DNA of 64,000 nucleotides from Colwellia sp. M166. GTDB lineage: Bacteria; Pseudomonadota; Gammaproteobacteria; Enterobacterales; Alteromonadaceae. The notes under the pieces were generated by a model that had not been told where the DNA came from, did not search any database, and saw only the letters and a program-made list of their open reading frames with translations. Positions 10,616-20,475 of this stretch are shown in pieces (positions within the stretch are counted from its first letter, which is position 1; each line of letters starts with the position of its first letter). Location of the stretch: NCBI RefSeq assembly GCF_024585285.1, contig NZ_CP040755.1, forward strand, positions 992,001 to 1,056,000. Direction: 5' to 3'. The translations under genes were made by a program, and so were the position numbers.

Positions 10616-12270
10616 ATGAAACTTACAAAAATCGCTTCCCTACTTCTCATTGCTGGCACACTAACCGCTTGTAGCGACCACAACGAAGCAACAACATCAA
10701 CAAGCGTGAGCTTATTACCCGAATATCAAAACCGCTTAGATATCTATAAAACCGTAACTTTAAATGCTGACTTATCGCACCTATCAGCGAATCAAAAGCA
10801 AATGTTGTCATTACTTATCGAAGCTTCAGATATTATCGATGGTTTATTCTGGCAACAAGCATTTGATCAAGATAAAAAGAGCTTTTTAGCCTCAATTAGT
10901 GATGAAAAAGTACGAGAGTTTGCTCGTATTAACTATGGTCCGTGGGATCGATTAAATGGCGATAAAGCGTTTTTAACAGACACGCCAACAAAAAGTCATG
11001 GCGCACAGTTTTACCCTGCGGATATGACCAAAGCAGAATTCGAAAAAGCCACCTTTGATGATAAAAATGGCCTGTACTCTCTTGTCTTGAGAACCGACAA
11101 TGGTGAATTGAGCACTATTGCCTTTTCAGAAGCTTATAGCGATGAAATTAACCGTATCGCGGTGATTTTAGAAAAAGCATCAACCTTGGCCGACGATAAA
11201 GAATTTGCAAATTATCTAAACATGCGTGCAAAAGCATTACGTAACGATGACTTCCAAGCATCTGACTTTGCTTGGATGGACATGAAAAACAATCCGATTG
11301 ATATTGTTATCGGCCCGATTGAAACCTATGAAGATCAACTTTTTGGTTATCGTGCCGCGTTTGAATCGTACGTACTGATCAAAGATATGTCATGGAGTGA
11401 AAAACTTGCTAAATATGCCGAGTTTTTACCTGAATTACAACGTGGCTTACCGGTAAGTAACAAATACAAAGCGGAAGTGCCTGGCTCTGACGCTGACTTA
11501 AATGCTTACGATGTTATTTACTACGCCGGTCATGCCAATGCGGGGGGGAAAACAATCGCCATTAACTTACCGAATGACGAACAAGTACAATTAGAAAAAG
11601 GTACCCGCCGCTTACAGTTAAAAAATGCTATGCGCGCAAAATTCGATGCCATCATGACACCGATTTCTGAAACATTAATTGTTGCAGAGCAACGCAAAAA
11701 CGTAACCTTTACGGCATTCTTCGCTAACATTTGTTCCATGAAGTTGCCCATGGCTTAGGTATTAAAAATACCATTAATGGCAAAGGCACAGTACGTCAGT
11801 CATTAAAAGAACATGCTTCAGCTTTAGAAGAAGGTAAAGCTGATATTCTTGGCCTGTACATGATACGTCAATTATTGGCAAAAGATGTTATCACTGAAGG
11901 TGCATTAGAAGACTACTACACAACATTCTTAGCCGGTATATTCCGCTCTGTACGTTTTGGTGCTAGCTCTGCTCATGGTAAAGCTAACATGGTGCGCTTT
12001 AACTACTTTGCTGAGCAAGGCGCTTTCACGCGAAATGAGCAAGGGCTTTATAAAGTTAATGTAGCAAAAATGACCGCTGCGATTGACTCATTATCAGAGT
12101 TGATTTTAACTTTACAAGGTAATGGCGATTACGATGGCGTTGAGCAACTTGTTGCAAAAAGTGGTGTGATTAACAGCGGTTTAGCTGAAGATTTAGCCAG
12201 TTTAGAAAAAGCAAATATCCCCGTTGATATTACTTTTAAACAAGGTAAAAAAGTACTGGGATTAAATTAA
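10616..12270 (+). pseudogene. M49-like (dipeptidyl-peptidase III family) lipoprotein metallopeptidase, frameshifted
   Basis: Two overlapping frames (10616-11758 and 11731-12270) join into one protein of about 551 aa if one T is restored at ATTTG near 11729-11733. The first frame has a lipoprotein signal (LLIAGTLTACSD, lipidated Cys at residue 19) and family segments such as YYAGHANAGGKTIAINLPND. The second frame starts with the zinc motif FHEVAHGLG and continues with SALEEGKADILGLY, the second zinc-ligand region. M49 enzymes release dipeptides from peptide N-termini. As read, the product ends in an unrelated CSMKLPMA tail just before the catalytic His-Glu. It is either a recent inactivation or a one-base assembly error; sequence either side still looks under coding constraint. 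Confidence 0.75.
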
Positions 12271-12301
12271 GCAAGCTTAGGCATAGCCAAGTTATACCTG
12301 T

Positions 12302-12341
12302 ATCGCTCGATAATATGCACATGACTATATTGTCGAGCGAT
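12302..12341 (+). terminator. Stem-loop downstream of the M49-like gene
   Basis: ATCGCTCGA at 12302-12310 pairs perfectly with TCGAGCGAT at 12333-12341. Pairing continues inward through AATAT/ATATT with one G-T wobble, giving about 15 pairs and a 10-base loop. It lies 31 bases after the stop. The following sequence is only moderately T-rich, so termination is inferred. Confidence 0.5.
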
Positions 12342-12664
12342 TATATTCCTTCAAGGTTATATTGTCTCAATGAAACCGATACAGCAGACCTACCATTGCA
12401 CATTAATCTTTAGCGCTACTCAGTAACTAGGTAGTATTTTTAAATAATAGAATGCAACTTACTTCAAGCCTCTAAAACAGTACTAACTTGAGTAGTGCAA
12501 CAGCAAATAAAGCACTTAAAATATCATCTCAAGCTTGCTTATTCATCAATCTAGCCATTATTTATAAAGTAGTCCCTGCATCGCTTAATCACAGCTAGTA
12601 AATCGTCGTAAATTAACATAATATTAACACCTTAAATTATCGATAGGCTAATTGGAGTTAACCT
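12342..12664. other. Intergenic region upstream of the M16 pair
   Basis: About 320 AT-rich bases before the M16 peptidase genes. It should contain their promoter. I see no gene or repeat. GGAG sits eight bases before the ATG at 12665. Confidence 0.4.
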
Positions 12665-14020
12665 ATGAACCTTACCAAGTTAAAGTCGACAGTTATTCGG
12701 CTTTCCCTTTTATTGCTATGCTTTTCCAACACCAGCCACGCAATTACCCAAGCTGAAGACGTCAACACGTTCACACTCAGTAATGGCATGAAAATCATCG
12801 TACTTGAAGATGAGTCTATTCCCAACGCCAATATGTACTTGTTTTGGAAAGTTGGCTCACGAAATGAAGTGCCTGGCATTACTGGCCTTTCACACTTTTT
12901 TGAACATATGATGTTTAACGGTGCAAAAAAATATGGACCGAAGATGTTTGATCGCACAATGGAAGCCGCTGGTGGTTCAAATAATGCTTACACCAGTGAA
13001 AACTTAACAGTTTATACCAATTGGTTTCCAACCGACGCAATAGAAACTATTTTTGACTTGGAAGCTGATCGTATTGCTAACTTAGCCATTGAGGAAAAAA
13101 GTGTTAATAGTGAGCGCGGAGTGGTGTCTTCAGAGCGAACTACTGGGCTTGAAAACTCAAACTTTAGAGCCATTTGGCAAGAAGTAAAAGGTGCCGCTTT
13201 TAGAGCCCACCCTTATAGTTGGTCTGTTATTGGTCATGCTTCAGATATTGAAAATTGGCGCTTAGAAGATTTAAAAAAATATCATGCTACCTATTATGCG
13301 CCAAATAACGCCGTTGTAGTTATCGCCGGCGACGTAACTACCGAGCAAGTAAAACAACTCGCCAAAAAGTACTTTGAGCCCATTCCAGCGCAACCGGCCC
13401 CCAGAGATGTACATACCGTTGAACCAGAACAAAAAGGTGAACGCACGGTTTATGTCCACAAAGCATCCGTAACCACTCCTAACATCATGATGGCTTACCA
13501 TGTACCAAACACTCAACATGAAGATTACTACGCTTTAGATATTCTCAACGATATCCTAGCCACAGGACAAAGTTCACGCTTGTATAAATCACTCATTGAT
13601 GAGCAACAAGTTGCCAGTGATTTGTTTACTTATTTACCTGAAAGTATTGACCCAAATCTCTTCTACATTTATGCCGTAGCCGCCAAAGATATTAGTGCTG
13701 AAACGTTAAAAATGGCAGTAGTTAAAGAGGTGAATAACATTATTAAAAATGGTGTTAACGCCAAAGAGTTAGAAAAAGTTAAAAATACCAAACTGGTTAA
13801 CTTTTATCGCACTATGGCAACCATTAATGGTAAAGCTAACACTGTAGGCTCATACGAGCTGTACTTTGGTGACTACAACAAGCTATTTTCTGCACCACAA
13901 GCGTATAACAAAGTTACCGTTGCTGATATTCAACGTGTTGCAAAACAATATTTAATTAAATCAAACCGCACTGTCGGTATTTTATCTTCTGAAAAGGACA
14001 GCAACGATGCGGATTTATAA
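12665..14020 (+). CDS. M16 family zinc metallopeptidase (catalytic subunit), exported
   Basis: 451 aa. Residues 1-27 form a signal peptide (RLSLLLLCFSNTSHA). The inverted zinc motif HFFEH is at residues 77-81, in GLSHFFEHMMFNGAKK, and the downstream glutamate ligand region is IEEKSVNSERGVVSSER. The length of about 430-450 aa fits the M16B type (mitochondrial processing peptidase-like), not the 900-aa pitrilysins. It overlaps the next M16 gene by 14 bases, so the two products probably form a heterodimer in the periplasm in which this subunit carries the active site. The substrate is unknown. Confidence 0.92.
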   Translation: MNLTKLKSTVIRLSLLLLCFSNTSHAITQAEDVNTFTLSNGMKIIVLEDESIPNANMYLFWKVGSRNEVPGITGLSHFFEHMMFNGAKKYGPKMFDRTMEAAGGSNNAYTSENLTVYTNWFPTDAIETIFDLEADRIANLAIEEKSVNSERGVVSSERTTGLENSNFRAIWQEVKGAAFRAHPYSWSVIGHASDIENWRLEDLKKYHATYYAPNNAVVVIAGDVTTEQVKQLAKKYFEPIPAQPAPRDVHTVEPEQKGERTVYVHKASVTTPNIMMAYHVPNTQHEDYYALDILNDILATGQSSRLYKSLIDEQQVASDLFTYLPESIDPNLFYIYAVAAKDISAETLKMAVVKEVNNIIKNGVNAKELEKVKNTKLVNFYRTMATINGKANTVGSYELYFGDYNKLFSAPQAYNKVTVADIQRVAKQYLIKSNRTVGILSSEKDSNDADL

Positions 14021-15395
14021 GCTATTAACGACTTTTGCAATTTGCAGCTTCACTTTTTTTACATTGCAAGCTAATGCAGATTACACCTTACCTGAGTATC
14101 AAAAAGTCACTTTAGATAATGGCTTAACCGTTTACTTAATGGAGCAGCATGAAGTACCACTTATCGATGTCAATATTGTGGTTAAAGCCGGCGCTATTAA
14201 TGACTCAATTGCGGGCTTAGCTTATTTAACCGCTGAAAATTTACTGCTAGGTACTGAACAACGCTCAAAAGCTCAAATCAATGAAACAGTAGATTTTATT
14301 GGTGCCAACATTTCCGCCTATGCGGGTAGTGAATCGTCGTATATTGAGAGCTCGTTCGCCGAGAAAGATCAAACAGAGATGTTAGCGTTACTAAAAAATG
14401 TTATCACTCATCCAAAATTTTCAAGCAATGAATTTGATAAAAAGAAAAAGCAGCATTTACTGACATTAGAGCAAAACAAAGAGAGCCCAAAGTCAGTGCT
14501 CAATAACTATTTTAAGCATATGGTTTTTGCTGACTCTAGCTACAATGCCATAACAACAGGTCATGCTGATTCGATCAGAAAGATAAAACTCTCCGATGTT
14601 AAGGCTTTCCATAAACAATGGTATCAACCGCAAAATGCGGCGATTGTCGTGGTCGGAGACTTTAATAGTCAAGCCATGTTAAAACAAGTCAACGCATTGT
14701 TTTCAGACTGGAAGAACCACAACAAAATAACACCAGCGGCAATAACACTACCAAAACCTTTAACGCAAGCAAAAGTATTGTTAGTTAACAAAGCCGATGC
14801 TATCGAATCAACATTTGCCATTGGCGGACTTGGTATTGCACGAAATACACCAGACTTAGTCGGTATATCAGTAATTAACACCATTTTAGGTGATCGCTTT
14901 ACTTCGTGGTTAAATGACGAGTTACGTGTTAACTCAGGATTAACTTATGGTGCTAAAAGTCAATTTACTCACTATAGCCATGCAGGAAGTTTTGCTATCT
15001 CAAGCTTTACAAAAACCGCCAGTACGGTAGAAGCTATTGATCTGGCATTAACAACTTACCGTCGTTTATGGTTACAGGGTATTGATAATGAAACATTGGC
15101 TTCAGCTAAAGCATACGTAAAAGGTAAGTTTCCGCCTAAGTTTGAAACATCACAAGATTTAAGTAACCTCTTAGGACAAATGTACAGTTATAATTTTGAC
15201 GAGCGTTATATCAACACGTTTGAACAACAAGTTAATTCATTAACCGTTGCCAAAACACAGCAACTGATCAACAAGTACTTTCCAAAAGAAAATTTACAAA
15301 TGGTTATCATCGGTAAAGCATCTCAATTAAATGATGCTGTTGCCAAATATGGGGAAATACAACAAGTAGATATCAAGGATGTAAGTAGCCAATAG
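14007..15395 (+). CDS. M16 family peptidase-like protein, probable non-catalytic partner
   Basis: 462 aa with a signal peptide (ICSFTFFTLQANA). It has the M16 fold pattern (VTLDNGLTVYLMEQHEVPLIDVNIVVKAG at the N-terminus, then an MPP-alpha-like SGLTYGAKSQF segment), but at the place of HxxEH it reads AYLTAENLLLG. Both His and the Glu pair are absent. That is the pattern of the non-catalytic subunit in two-gene M16B systems. The start overlaps the upstream catalytic gene by 14 bases, implying translational coupling and equimolar production. Confidence 0.9.
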   Translation: MRIYKLLTTFAICSFTFFTLQANADYTLPEYQKVTLDNGLTVYLMEQHEVPLIDVNIVVKAGAINDSIAGLAYLTAENLLLGTEQRSKAQINETVDFIGANISAYAGSESSYIESSFAEKDQTEMLALLKNVITHPKFSSNEFDKKKKQHLLTLEQNKESPKSVLNNYFKHMVFADSSYNAITTGHADSIRKIKLSDVKAFHKQWYQPQNAAIVVVGDFNSQAMLKQVNALFSDWKNHNKITPAAITLPKPLTQAKVLLVNKADAIESTFAIGGLGIARNTPDLVGISVINTILGDRFTSWLNDELRVNSGLTYGAKSQFTHYSHAGSFAISSFTKTASTVEAIDLALTTYRRLWLQGIDNETLASAKAYVKGKFPPKFETSQDLSNLLGQMYSYNFDERYINTFEQQVNSLTVAKTQQLINKYFPKENLQMVIIGKASQLNDAVAKYGEIQQVDIKDVSSQ

Positions 15396-15488
15396 CACCC
15401 AAACTCGATACTTGAATAAACGACATTTTTATATCATAGTGGTCTGACTTGTTAAAATAATAATAAAAATTAAGTTAAGGGTGTTGGT

Positions 15489-17090
15489 GTGGAAACATTT
15501 GATTTTGTAATAATAGGCGGCGGCTCTGCAGGCTGTGTGCTAGCAGATAAATTATCGGCCAGTGGCAAACATAGTGTTTGCCTTTTAGAGGCCGGTAAAG
15601 CAGATAAAAATTGGCTGATCCACTTGCCCATCGGTATTATTGGCTTAATGCAAAGTCGTAGCTTAAATTGGCAATTTAATTCAAATACTGAAAAAACACT
15701 TAATCAGCGTGAAATTTTCACCCCTCGAGGGAAAACACTCGGCGGCAGTAGCTCCATTAATGCCATGTTATATGTTAGAGGTCAAAAACAAGACTATGAT
15801 CATTGGCAAAGCTTAGGTAACAATGGCTGGAGTTTTGATGAGGTATTACCTTACTTTAAGGCACTTGAACATCAAGAGCGCGGTGAAGATGATTTTCATG
15901 GCATCAATGGTGCGCTCAACGTTGCAGACTCAGTATCTAAACCTGCAGTAAATGAAGACTTTATTCAGTCAGCAGTAGCCGCAGGCTATCCTGAAAACAA
16001 TGATTTTAATGGCGCTTCACAAGAAGGTATTGGCTATTATCAAGTCACTCAAAAAGACGGTTTGAGGCATAGCGCTGCAAAAGCTTTTTTAACCCCTAAT
16101 TTGCATCGTGAAAATTTAACTGTTATTACTCAGACGCAAGTTGAAAAAGTATTAATAGAAGATGGCATTGCCATTGGTGTTATTTACAAGCTGCACGGTA
16201 AAACGCTGCAATTAATGGCTGATAAAGAAGTTATTGTTAGTGCTGGCGCGATTAACTCACCACAACTATTAATGCTGTCAGGAATTGGTCCTAAAACTGA
16301 GTTAACAAAGCATAATATTAAGCTAATACATGCGCTAGAAGGCGTTGGCAAGAACTTACAAGATCATGTCGACGTACTGAATGTGGCTCAGCATAATAGA
16401 ACCGAAGTATTAGCCTATCGACCAAAAGCACTGTGGTGGGGCGCGAAAGAAGCAGTAAAATTTATCACAAAGCGTACCGGTTTACTTACTACTGTTATTG
16501 CTGAAAGCGGCGGTTTTATTAAGTCAGAACCATCATTAACTGAGCCTGATTTACAGTTACATTTCGTTCCGGCCGCTATGGACAATCATGGTAGAAATCA
16601 TAAACTACTTTGTAGTTATGGCCTGGCCTTACATGTTTGTTTACTTAGGCCAAAAAGTCGTGGCACAGTGACACTTAATAGTAATAGCATCAGCCAACAT
16701 CCACGTATTCAACTCAATATGTTAGATCACCAAGATGATATTGATACGATGATTAAAGGCGTAAAAATCGCCAAAAAAATCTTATCAACGCCGCCCTTAT
16801 CCAAAACACATGTAAAATATTTATTCCCAGATGAAGACTGTAATAGCGATCAAGCTATTCACCAGTTTCTAAAAGAAAAATGTAATACCATTTATCATCC
16901 TGTAGGTACCTGCAAAATGGGGCAAGACGAATTATCAGTTGTTAATGAGCAATTAAAAGTGCATGGCATCAAGCAATTACGCGTTATTGATGCCTCAATT
17001 ATGCCAACACTGATTAGCGGTAACACTAACGCACCAACGATGATGATTGCCGCCAAAGCCGCCGATATGATCCTAGCTGAGCATTGCTGA
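15489..17090 (+). CDS. GMC family FAD-dependent oxidoreductase (choline dehydrogenase-like)
   Basis: 533 aa with a GTG start at 15489, which puts the FAD-binding motif DFVIIGGGSAGCVLA at residues 4-18, the usual place. The GMC signature region TPRGKTLGGSSSINAMLYVRG is near residue 80-100, with the second signature GAINSPQLLMLSGIG near 255. The C-terminal catalytic region has HPVGTCKMG and a final SGNTNAPTMMIAAKAADMI. The family oxidises alcohols; choline dehydrogenases and related enzymes share this architecture. No betaine genes are nearby, so the substrate cannot be named. Confidence 0.9.
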   Translation: METFDFVIIGGGSAGCVLADKLSASGKHSVCLLEAGKADKNWLIHLPIGIIGLMQSRSLNWQFNSNTEKTLNQREIFTPRGKTLGGSSSINAMLYVRGQKQDYDHWQSLGNNGWSFDEVLPYFKALEHQERGEDDFHGINGALNVADSVSKPAVNEDFIQSAVAAGYPENNDFNGASQEGIGYYQVTQKDGLRHSAAKAFLTPNLHRENLTVITQTQVEKVLIEDGIAIGVIYKLHGKTLQLMADKEVIVSAGAINSPQLLMLSGIGPKTELTKHNIKLIHALEGVGKNLQDHVDVLNVAQHNRTEVLAYRPKALWWGAKEAVKFITKRTGLLTTVIAESGGFIKSEPSLTEPDLQLHFVPAAMDNHGRNHKLLCSYGLALHVCLLRPKSRGTVTLNSNSISQHPRIQLNMLDHQDDIDTMIKGVKIAKKILSTPPLSKTHVKYLFPDEDCNSDQAIHQFLKEKCNTIYHPVGTCKMGQDELSVVNEQLKVHGIKQLRVIDASIMPTLISGNTNAPTMMIAAKAADMILAEHC

Positions 17091-17170
17091 TTTAAAAACC
17101 ACCAAGTAATGTTAGAAGCCGAGCTTAGATAAATAATTTGACCAATAATGCGCTTTTACTGATATTGATT

Positions 17171-17192
17171 ATATCTGCAAGGATGCAGATAT
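17171..17192 (+). terminator. Hairpin downstream of the GMC gene
   Basis: ATATCTGCA, loop AGGA, TGCAGATAT followed by TTAACCTTT. It lies 80 bases after the stop at 17090. The rest of the 17091-17459 gap shows no gene or repeat that I can identify. Confidence 0.5.
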
Positions 17193-17459
17193 TTAACCTT
17201 TACCTAATACGCCTCTCAATTTTTCCCTAATGACTTACCAATAGCTAGCTAACTTTAACTTGGGAAATGCTTGAATAATAATCTTAAAACTGATGTTAAT
17301 GACCAAAAAAGAGAATAACAACACGCTCATATTTAGCTAACAATGAACAACTGTAAAGTCATTATTTTCAACTCAGGTTAAATAAATTAATTTTTTTGAA
17401 ACCAGAAGGCTCTTCGCTAGGTCAAGTTAATTAAGCCAGTAATAAAATAAGGATCTCGT

Positions 17460-17981
17460 TTGATTAACCTAGCTACTTTCAATAAAAAATTTACTCACGC
17501 AATTTTATTAACCTTAACCTTGTTCTCCATAAATATTTATGCCGATGAATCGTCAACTGCACCGCAAGCTCCAGCTTGGCAATTGAAAACGCAAACCGGT
17601 GAAAAAATTTCTTCAGCTCAATTCGAAGGCCAAGCCATAATTTTACATTTTTGGGCGACCTGGTGCCCTTATTGCAAAAAACTACAACCTAAGTTAGCTG
17701 AGCTTGAAGAAAAATATCAACAACAAGGGGTTAAAGTAGTTGCCATTAGTTTTAATGAGGATGACGGCGCATTACCACAAGATGAGTTAGCCTCACGTGG
17801 TTATCATTTCCCTACGGCCGTTAATGGTGATCAAGTAGCCATGATTTATGGTGTAAGAGGCACACCAACAACCTTTTTTATTAATAAGAACAATCAAGTG
17901 ATATTTAAATCAACCAGCTCTGATACAAGCGACCCGCGCTTAGAACTCGCCGTTAAAGAAATTGTTAAGTCACTAAAGTAG
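17460..17981 (+). CDS. TlpA-like periplasmic thiol:disulfide oxidoreductase
   Basis: 173 aa. The start is TTG at 17460 with AAGGA six to seven bases upstream. Residues 1-29 are a signal peptide (HAILLTLTLFSINIYADE). The thioredoxin fold follows, with the active site WATWCPYCKK (CPYC) and the cis-proline loop VRGTPTTFFINK. The family (TlpA/ResA/AhpC-TSA redoxins) reduces disulfides in the periplasm, often for cytochrome maturation or oxidative repair. No cytochrome biogenesis gene is adjacent. It stands alone, with its own hairpin downstream. Confidence 0.9.
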   Translation: MINLATFNKKFTHAILLTLTLFSINIYADESSTAPQAPAWQLKTQTGEKISSAQFEGQAIILHFWATWCPYCKKLQPKLAELEEKYQQQGVKVVAISFNEDDGALPQDELASRGYHFPTAVNGDQVAMIYGVRGTPTTFFINKNNQVIFKSTSSDTSDPRLELAVKEIVKSLK

Positions 17982-18012
17982 GTAAATAACGAGGTTAAAA
18001 CGTCAACACAAC

Positions 18013-18044
18013 ATCGGCTATATTGACAGACTAAAATAGCCGAT
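18013..18044 (+). terminator. Hairpin downstream of the thioredoxin gene
   Basis: ATCGGCTAT at 18013-18021 pairs with ATAGCCGAT at 18036-18044 around a 14-base loop. It lies 31 bases after the stop. A clear T-run is lacking. Confidence 0.45.
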
Positions 18045-18248
18045 AAATCATCTTATATTTAGCTACCAACCACTAACGCTGTGCAATAAGCAATTTTAAC
18101 GTCAATAACTAGCCACTCATCGAATTTTTGTCTCCTATCCTTGTACCTACGGTGCATGCAACATAGAATCAGAACAAGCTTCATTGTGATTTTATCGCAT
18201 TGGATAAATCACATCATTCATCCCAATAAAAACTAACAAGGTCATTTA

Positions 18249-20396
18249 ATGAAAATTCGTTATCTTGCACCATTGGCCATTGCTATCGCATTAGCCGGTT
18301 GCCAACAAAATACCACCACAGCCAATGTGGTAGCAGTAGCACAAGCAGAAAGTACGGCGAGCAATCCATTTTTTTCTGATTACGATACACCTCATGGTAT
18401 TCCGCCATTTGATAAAATTAAAAAAAGCGATTACTTACCGGCTTTTTATCATGGTATCGCACAGAATAAACTTGAAATAAATGCTATTACTAGGGTTAAA
18501 TTGCGCCCAACCTTTGAAAACACCATTGTGGCAATGGAAAAATCGGGTGATTTTCTCAATAAAGTCAGCACAACCTTCTATGGTTTAACCGGTTCAATGT
18601 CTGATGATGAAATGCGTGCCATCGCAAAAGAAATTTCACCAAAACTTTCAGCTTTGGGTGATGATATAGCGCTAAATGATGCTTTATTTCAGCGTGTTAA
18701 AGCCGTTTATGACAACAAAGATAAATTAGGCTTACGCACAGATCAAAAGCGCTTATTAGACAAAACCTATAAAAGTTTTGTTAGAGGTGGTGCTAACCTT
18801 AACGATTCAGATAAGTTAAAACTACGTGAATTAAATGAAAAACTTAGTGGTTTAAGCTTAAAGTTTGGTGAAAATCTGCTCGCTGAAACCAATAACTTTG
18901 AAATGGTTATTGATAATAAAGCCGATCTTGATGGTTTACCTGCTGATATTATTGCAGCAGCAGCCGCAACCGCAACCGCGCGTGGCCACGAAGGCAAATG
19001 GGTATTCACCACACACCGTCCAAGCAAAAACCCTTTTTTAACTTACTCAAACAACCGTAAATTACGTGAAACCATTTATAAAGGTTACACCATGCGCGGT
19101 AATAACGATAATGCCAATAACAACCAAGTAATTGCCAGTGAAATGGCCAGCCTTCGTTATCAAAAAGCTCAGCTTTTAGGTTATAAAACCCATGCCCATT
19201 TTGTGCTTGAAAATGCGACTGCAAAAACCCCTGAAAATGTTTTCGAATTATTAAACAAAGTTTGGCCTGCAGCATTAGAGCATGCAAAAGAAGAAACTGC
19301 TGATATTCAAAAAATGATTGATGCACAAGGTGGCAATTTTAAAGTAGCCGCTTGGGATTGGTGGTATTACTCTGAAAAAATTCGCAAACAGCGTTTTGAT
19401 ATCGACGCAGAAGAAACTAAACCTTATTTCTCATTAGAAGCAACACTACAAGGCGTTTTCTTTACCGCCGAAAAACTTTGGGGCGTTACCTTTAAAGAGC
19501 GTGATGATCTACCTAAGTATCATCCAGAAGTACGTACATTTGAAGTGTATGATCGTGACGGCAGCTATGTCGGTATTTATATGACTGATCATTACGTACG
19601 TGAAAGTAAACGTGGTGGTGCTTGGATGAGCAGTTTCCGTAAACAATACCGCATGAACGGTGAAGATGTTACACCAATTATTTATAACGTATTAAACTAC
19701 CCTCGCCCAATAGGTGACAAACCAACATTATTAACTTTTGATCAAGCATCGACTTTATTCCATGAATTTGGACATGCTATTCAAGGCTTACTATCTGACG
19801 GTTATTACCGCTCTCAAACGGGTACATCACTACCAAGAGATTACGTAGAATATCCATCGCAAGTGATGGAAAACTGGATGACAGAGCCGGAAGTATTAGC
19901 TAACTTTGCTAAGCACTACCAAACTGGCGAAGTTATTCCACAAGCGCTAGTTGAAAAAATTCAAGCTTCTGGCAAGTTCAACCAAGGTTTTGGTACGACA
20001 GAGTATTTAGCCGCAGCCTTACTTGATATGAGCTGGCATTCATTAGAAACTGCTGAATTACAAGACGCTAATAGCTTTGAGAAAAATGTTTTAAAAGACA
20101 TTGGTCTGATTGAGCAAATCGCACCAAGATATAAAACAGGTTACTACTCGCATATTTTTGCTGGTGGTTACTCTGCTGGTTACTACGGCTATATTTGGTC
20201 AAATATCTATGATGCTGATACTTGGTTAGCCTTTAAAGAAAATGGCATATTCGACCAAAAAACCGCTGAACTTTATCGTAAGCATGTATTAGAAAGTGGT
20301 GGCACAGACGATCCAACAATCATGTATCGTCGTTTCAGAGGTCAAGACCCTAAAGTAGAACCTTTACTTGAGCGTCGCGGTTTAACCAGTAAATAA
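18249..20396 (+). CDS. M3 family metallopeptidase (peptidyl-dipeptidase Dcp-like), lipoprotein
   Basis: 715 aa. The N-terminus is a lipoprotein signal (LAIAIALAGCQQ, lipidated Cys at residue 19). The body is the M3 thimet-oligopeptidase fold, with the zinc motif HEFGH at residues 505-509 (STLFHEFGHAIQGLL) and the conserved downstream glutamate in YPSQVMENW. The tail RFRGQDPKVEPLLERRGL is typical of Dcp. Dcp removes C-terminal dipeptides from oligopeptides. The E. coli enzyme lacks such a lipoprotein signal, so this is probably a membrane-anchored periplasmic version. Confidence 0.93.
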   Translation: MKIRYLAPLAIAIALAGCQQNTTTANVVAVAQAESTASNPFFSDYDTPHGIPPFDKIKKSDYLPAFYHGIAQNKLEINAITRVKLRPTFENTIVAMEKSGDFLNKVSTTFYGLTGSMSDDEMRAIAKEISPKLSALGDDIALNDALFQRVKAVYDNKDKLGLRTDQKRLLDKTYKSFVRGGANLNDSDKLKLRELNEKLSGLSLKFGENLLAETNNFEMVIDNKADLDGLPADIIAAAAATATARGHEGKWVFTTHRPSKNPFLTYSNNRKLRETIYKGYTMRGNNDNANNNQVIASEMASLRYQKAQLLGYKTHAHFVLENATAKTPENVFELLNKVWPAALEHAKEETADIQKMIDAQGGNFKVAAWDWWYYSEKIRKQRFDIDAEETKPYFSLEATLQGVFFTAEKLWGVTFKERDDLPKYHPEVRTFEVYDRDGSYVGIYMTDHYVRESKRGGAWMSSFRKQYRMNGEDVTPIIYNVLNYPRPIGDKPTLLTFDQASTLFHEFGHAIQGLLSDGYYRSQTGTSLPRDYVEYPSQVMENWMTEPEVLANFAKHYQTGEVIPQALVEKIQASGKFNQGFGTTEYLAAALLDMSWHSLETAELQDANSFEKNVLKDIGLIEQIAPRYKTGYYSHIFAGGYSAGYYGYIWSNIYDADTWLAFKENGIFDQKTAELYRKHVLESGGTDDPTIMYRRFRGQDPKVEPLLERRGLTSK

Positions 20397-20411
20397 ACCG
20401 ATAAAAAAACG

Positions 20412-20442
20412 AAAAAAGGGTCGCTATATAGCGACCCTTTTT
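20412..20442. terminator. Bidirectional rho-independent terminator
   Basis: AAAAAGGGTCGCTA is mirrored by TAGCGACCCTTTTT with almost no loop. It lies between the converging M3 peptidase and DUF3010 genes and has A/T runs on both sides, so it can stop transcription from either direction. Confidence 0.9.
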
Positions 20443-20475
20443 ATAGTTTAATACTAACAATCAAGAAATTGTATA

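Noticed and set aside
11544..11552. Run of seven G in the M49-like gene as a possible second frameshift
   Set aside because: The frame on both sides of the run keeps family sequence (NAGGKTIAINLPND), so no base is missing there.
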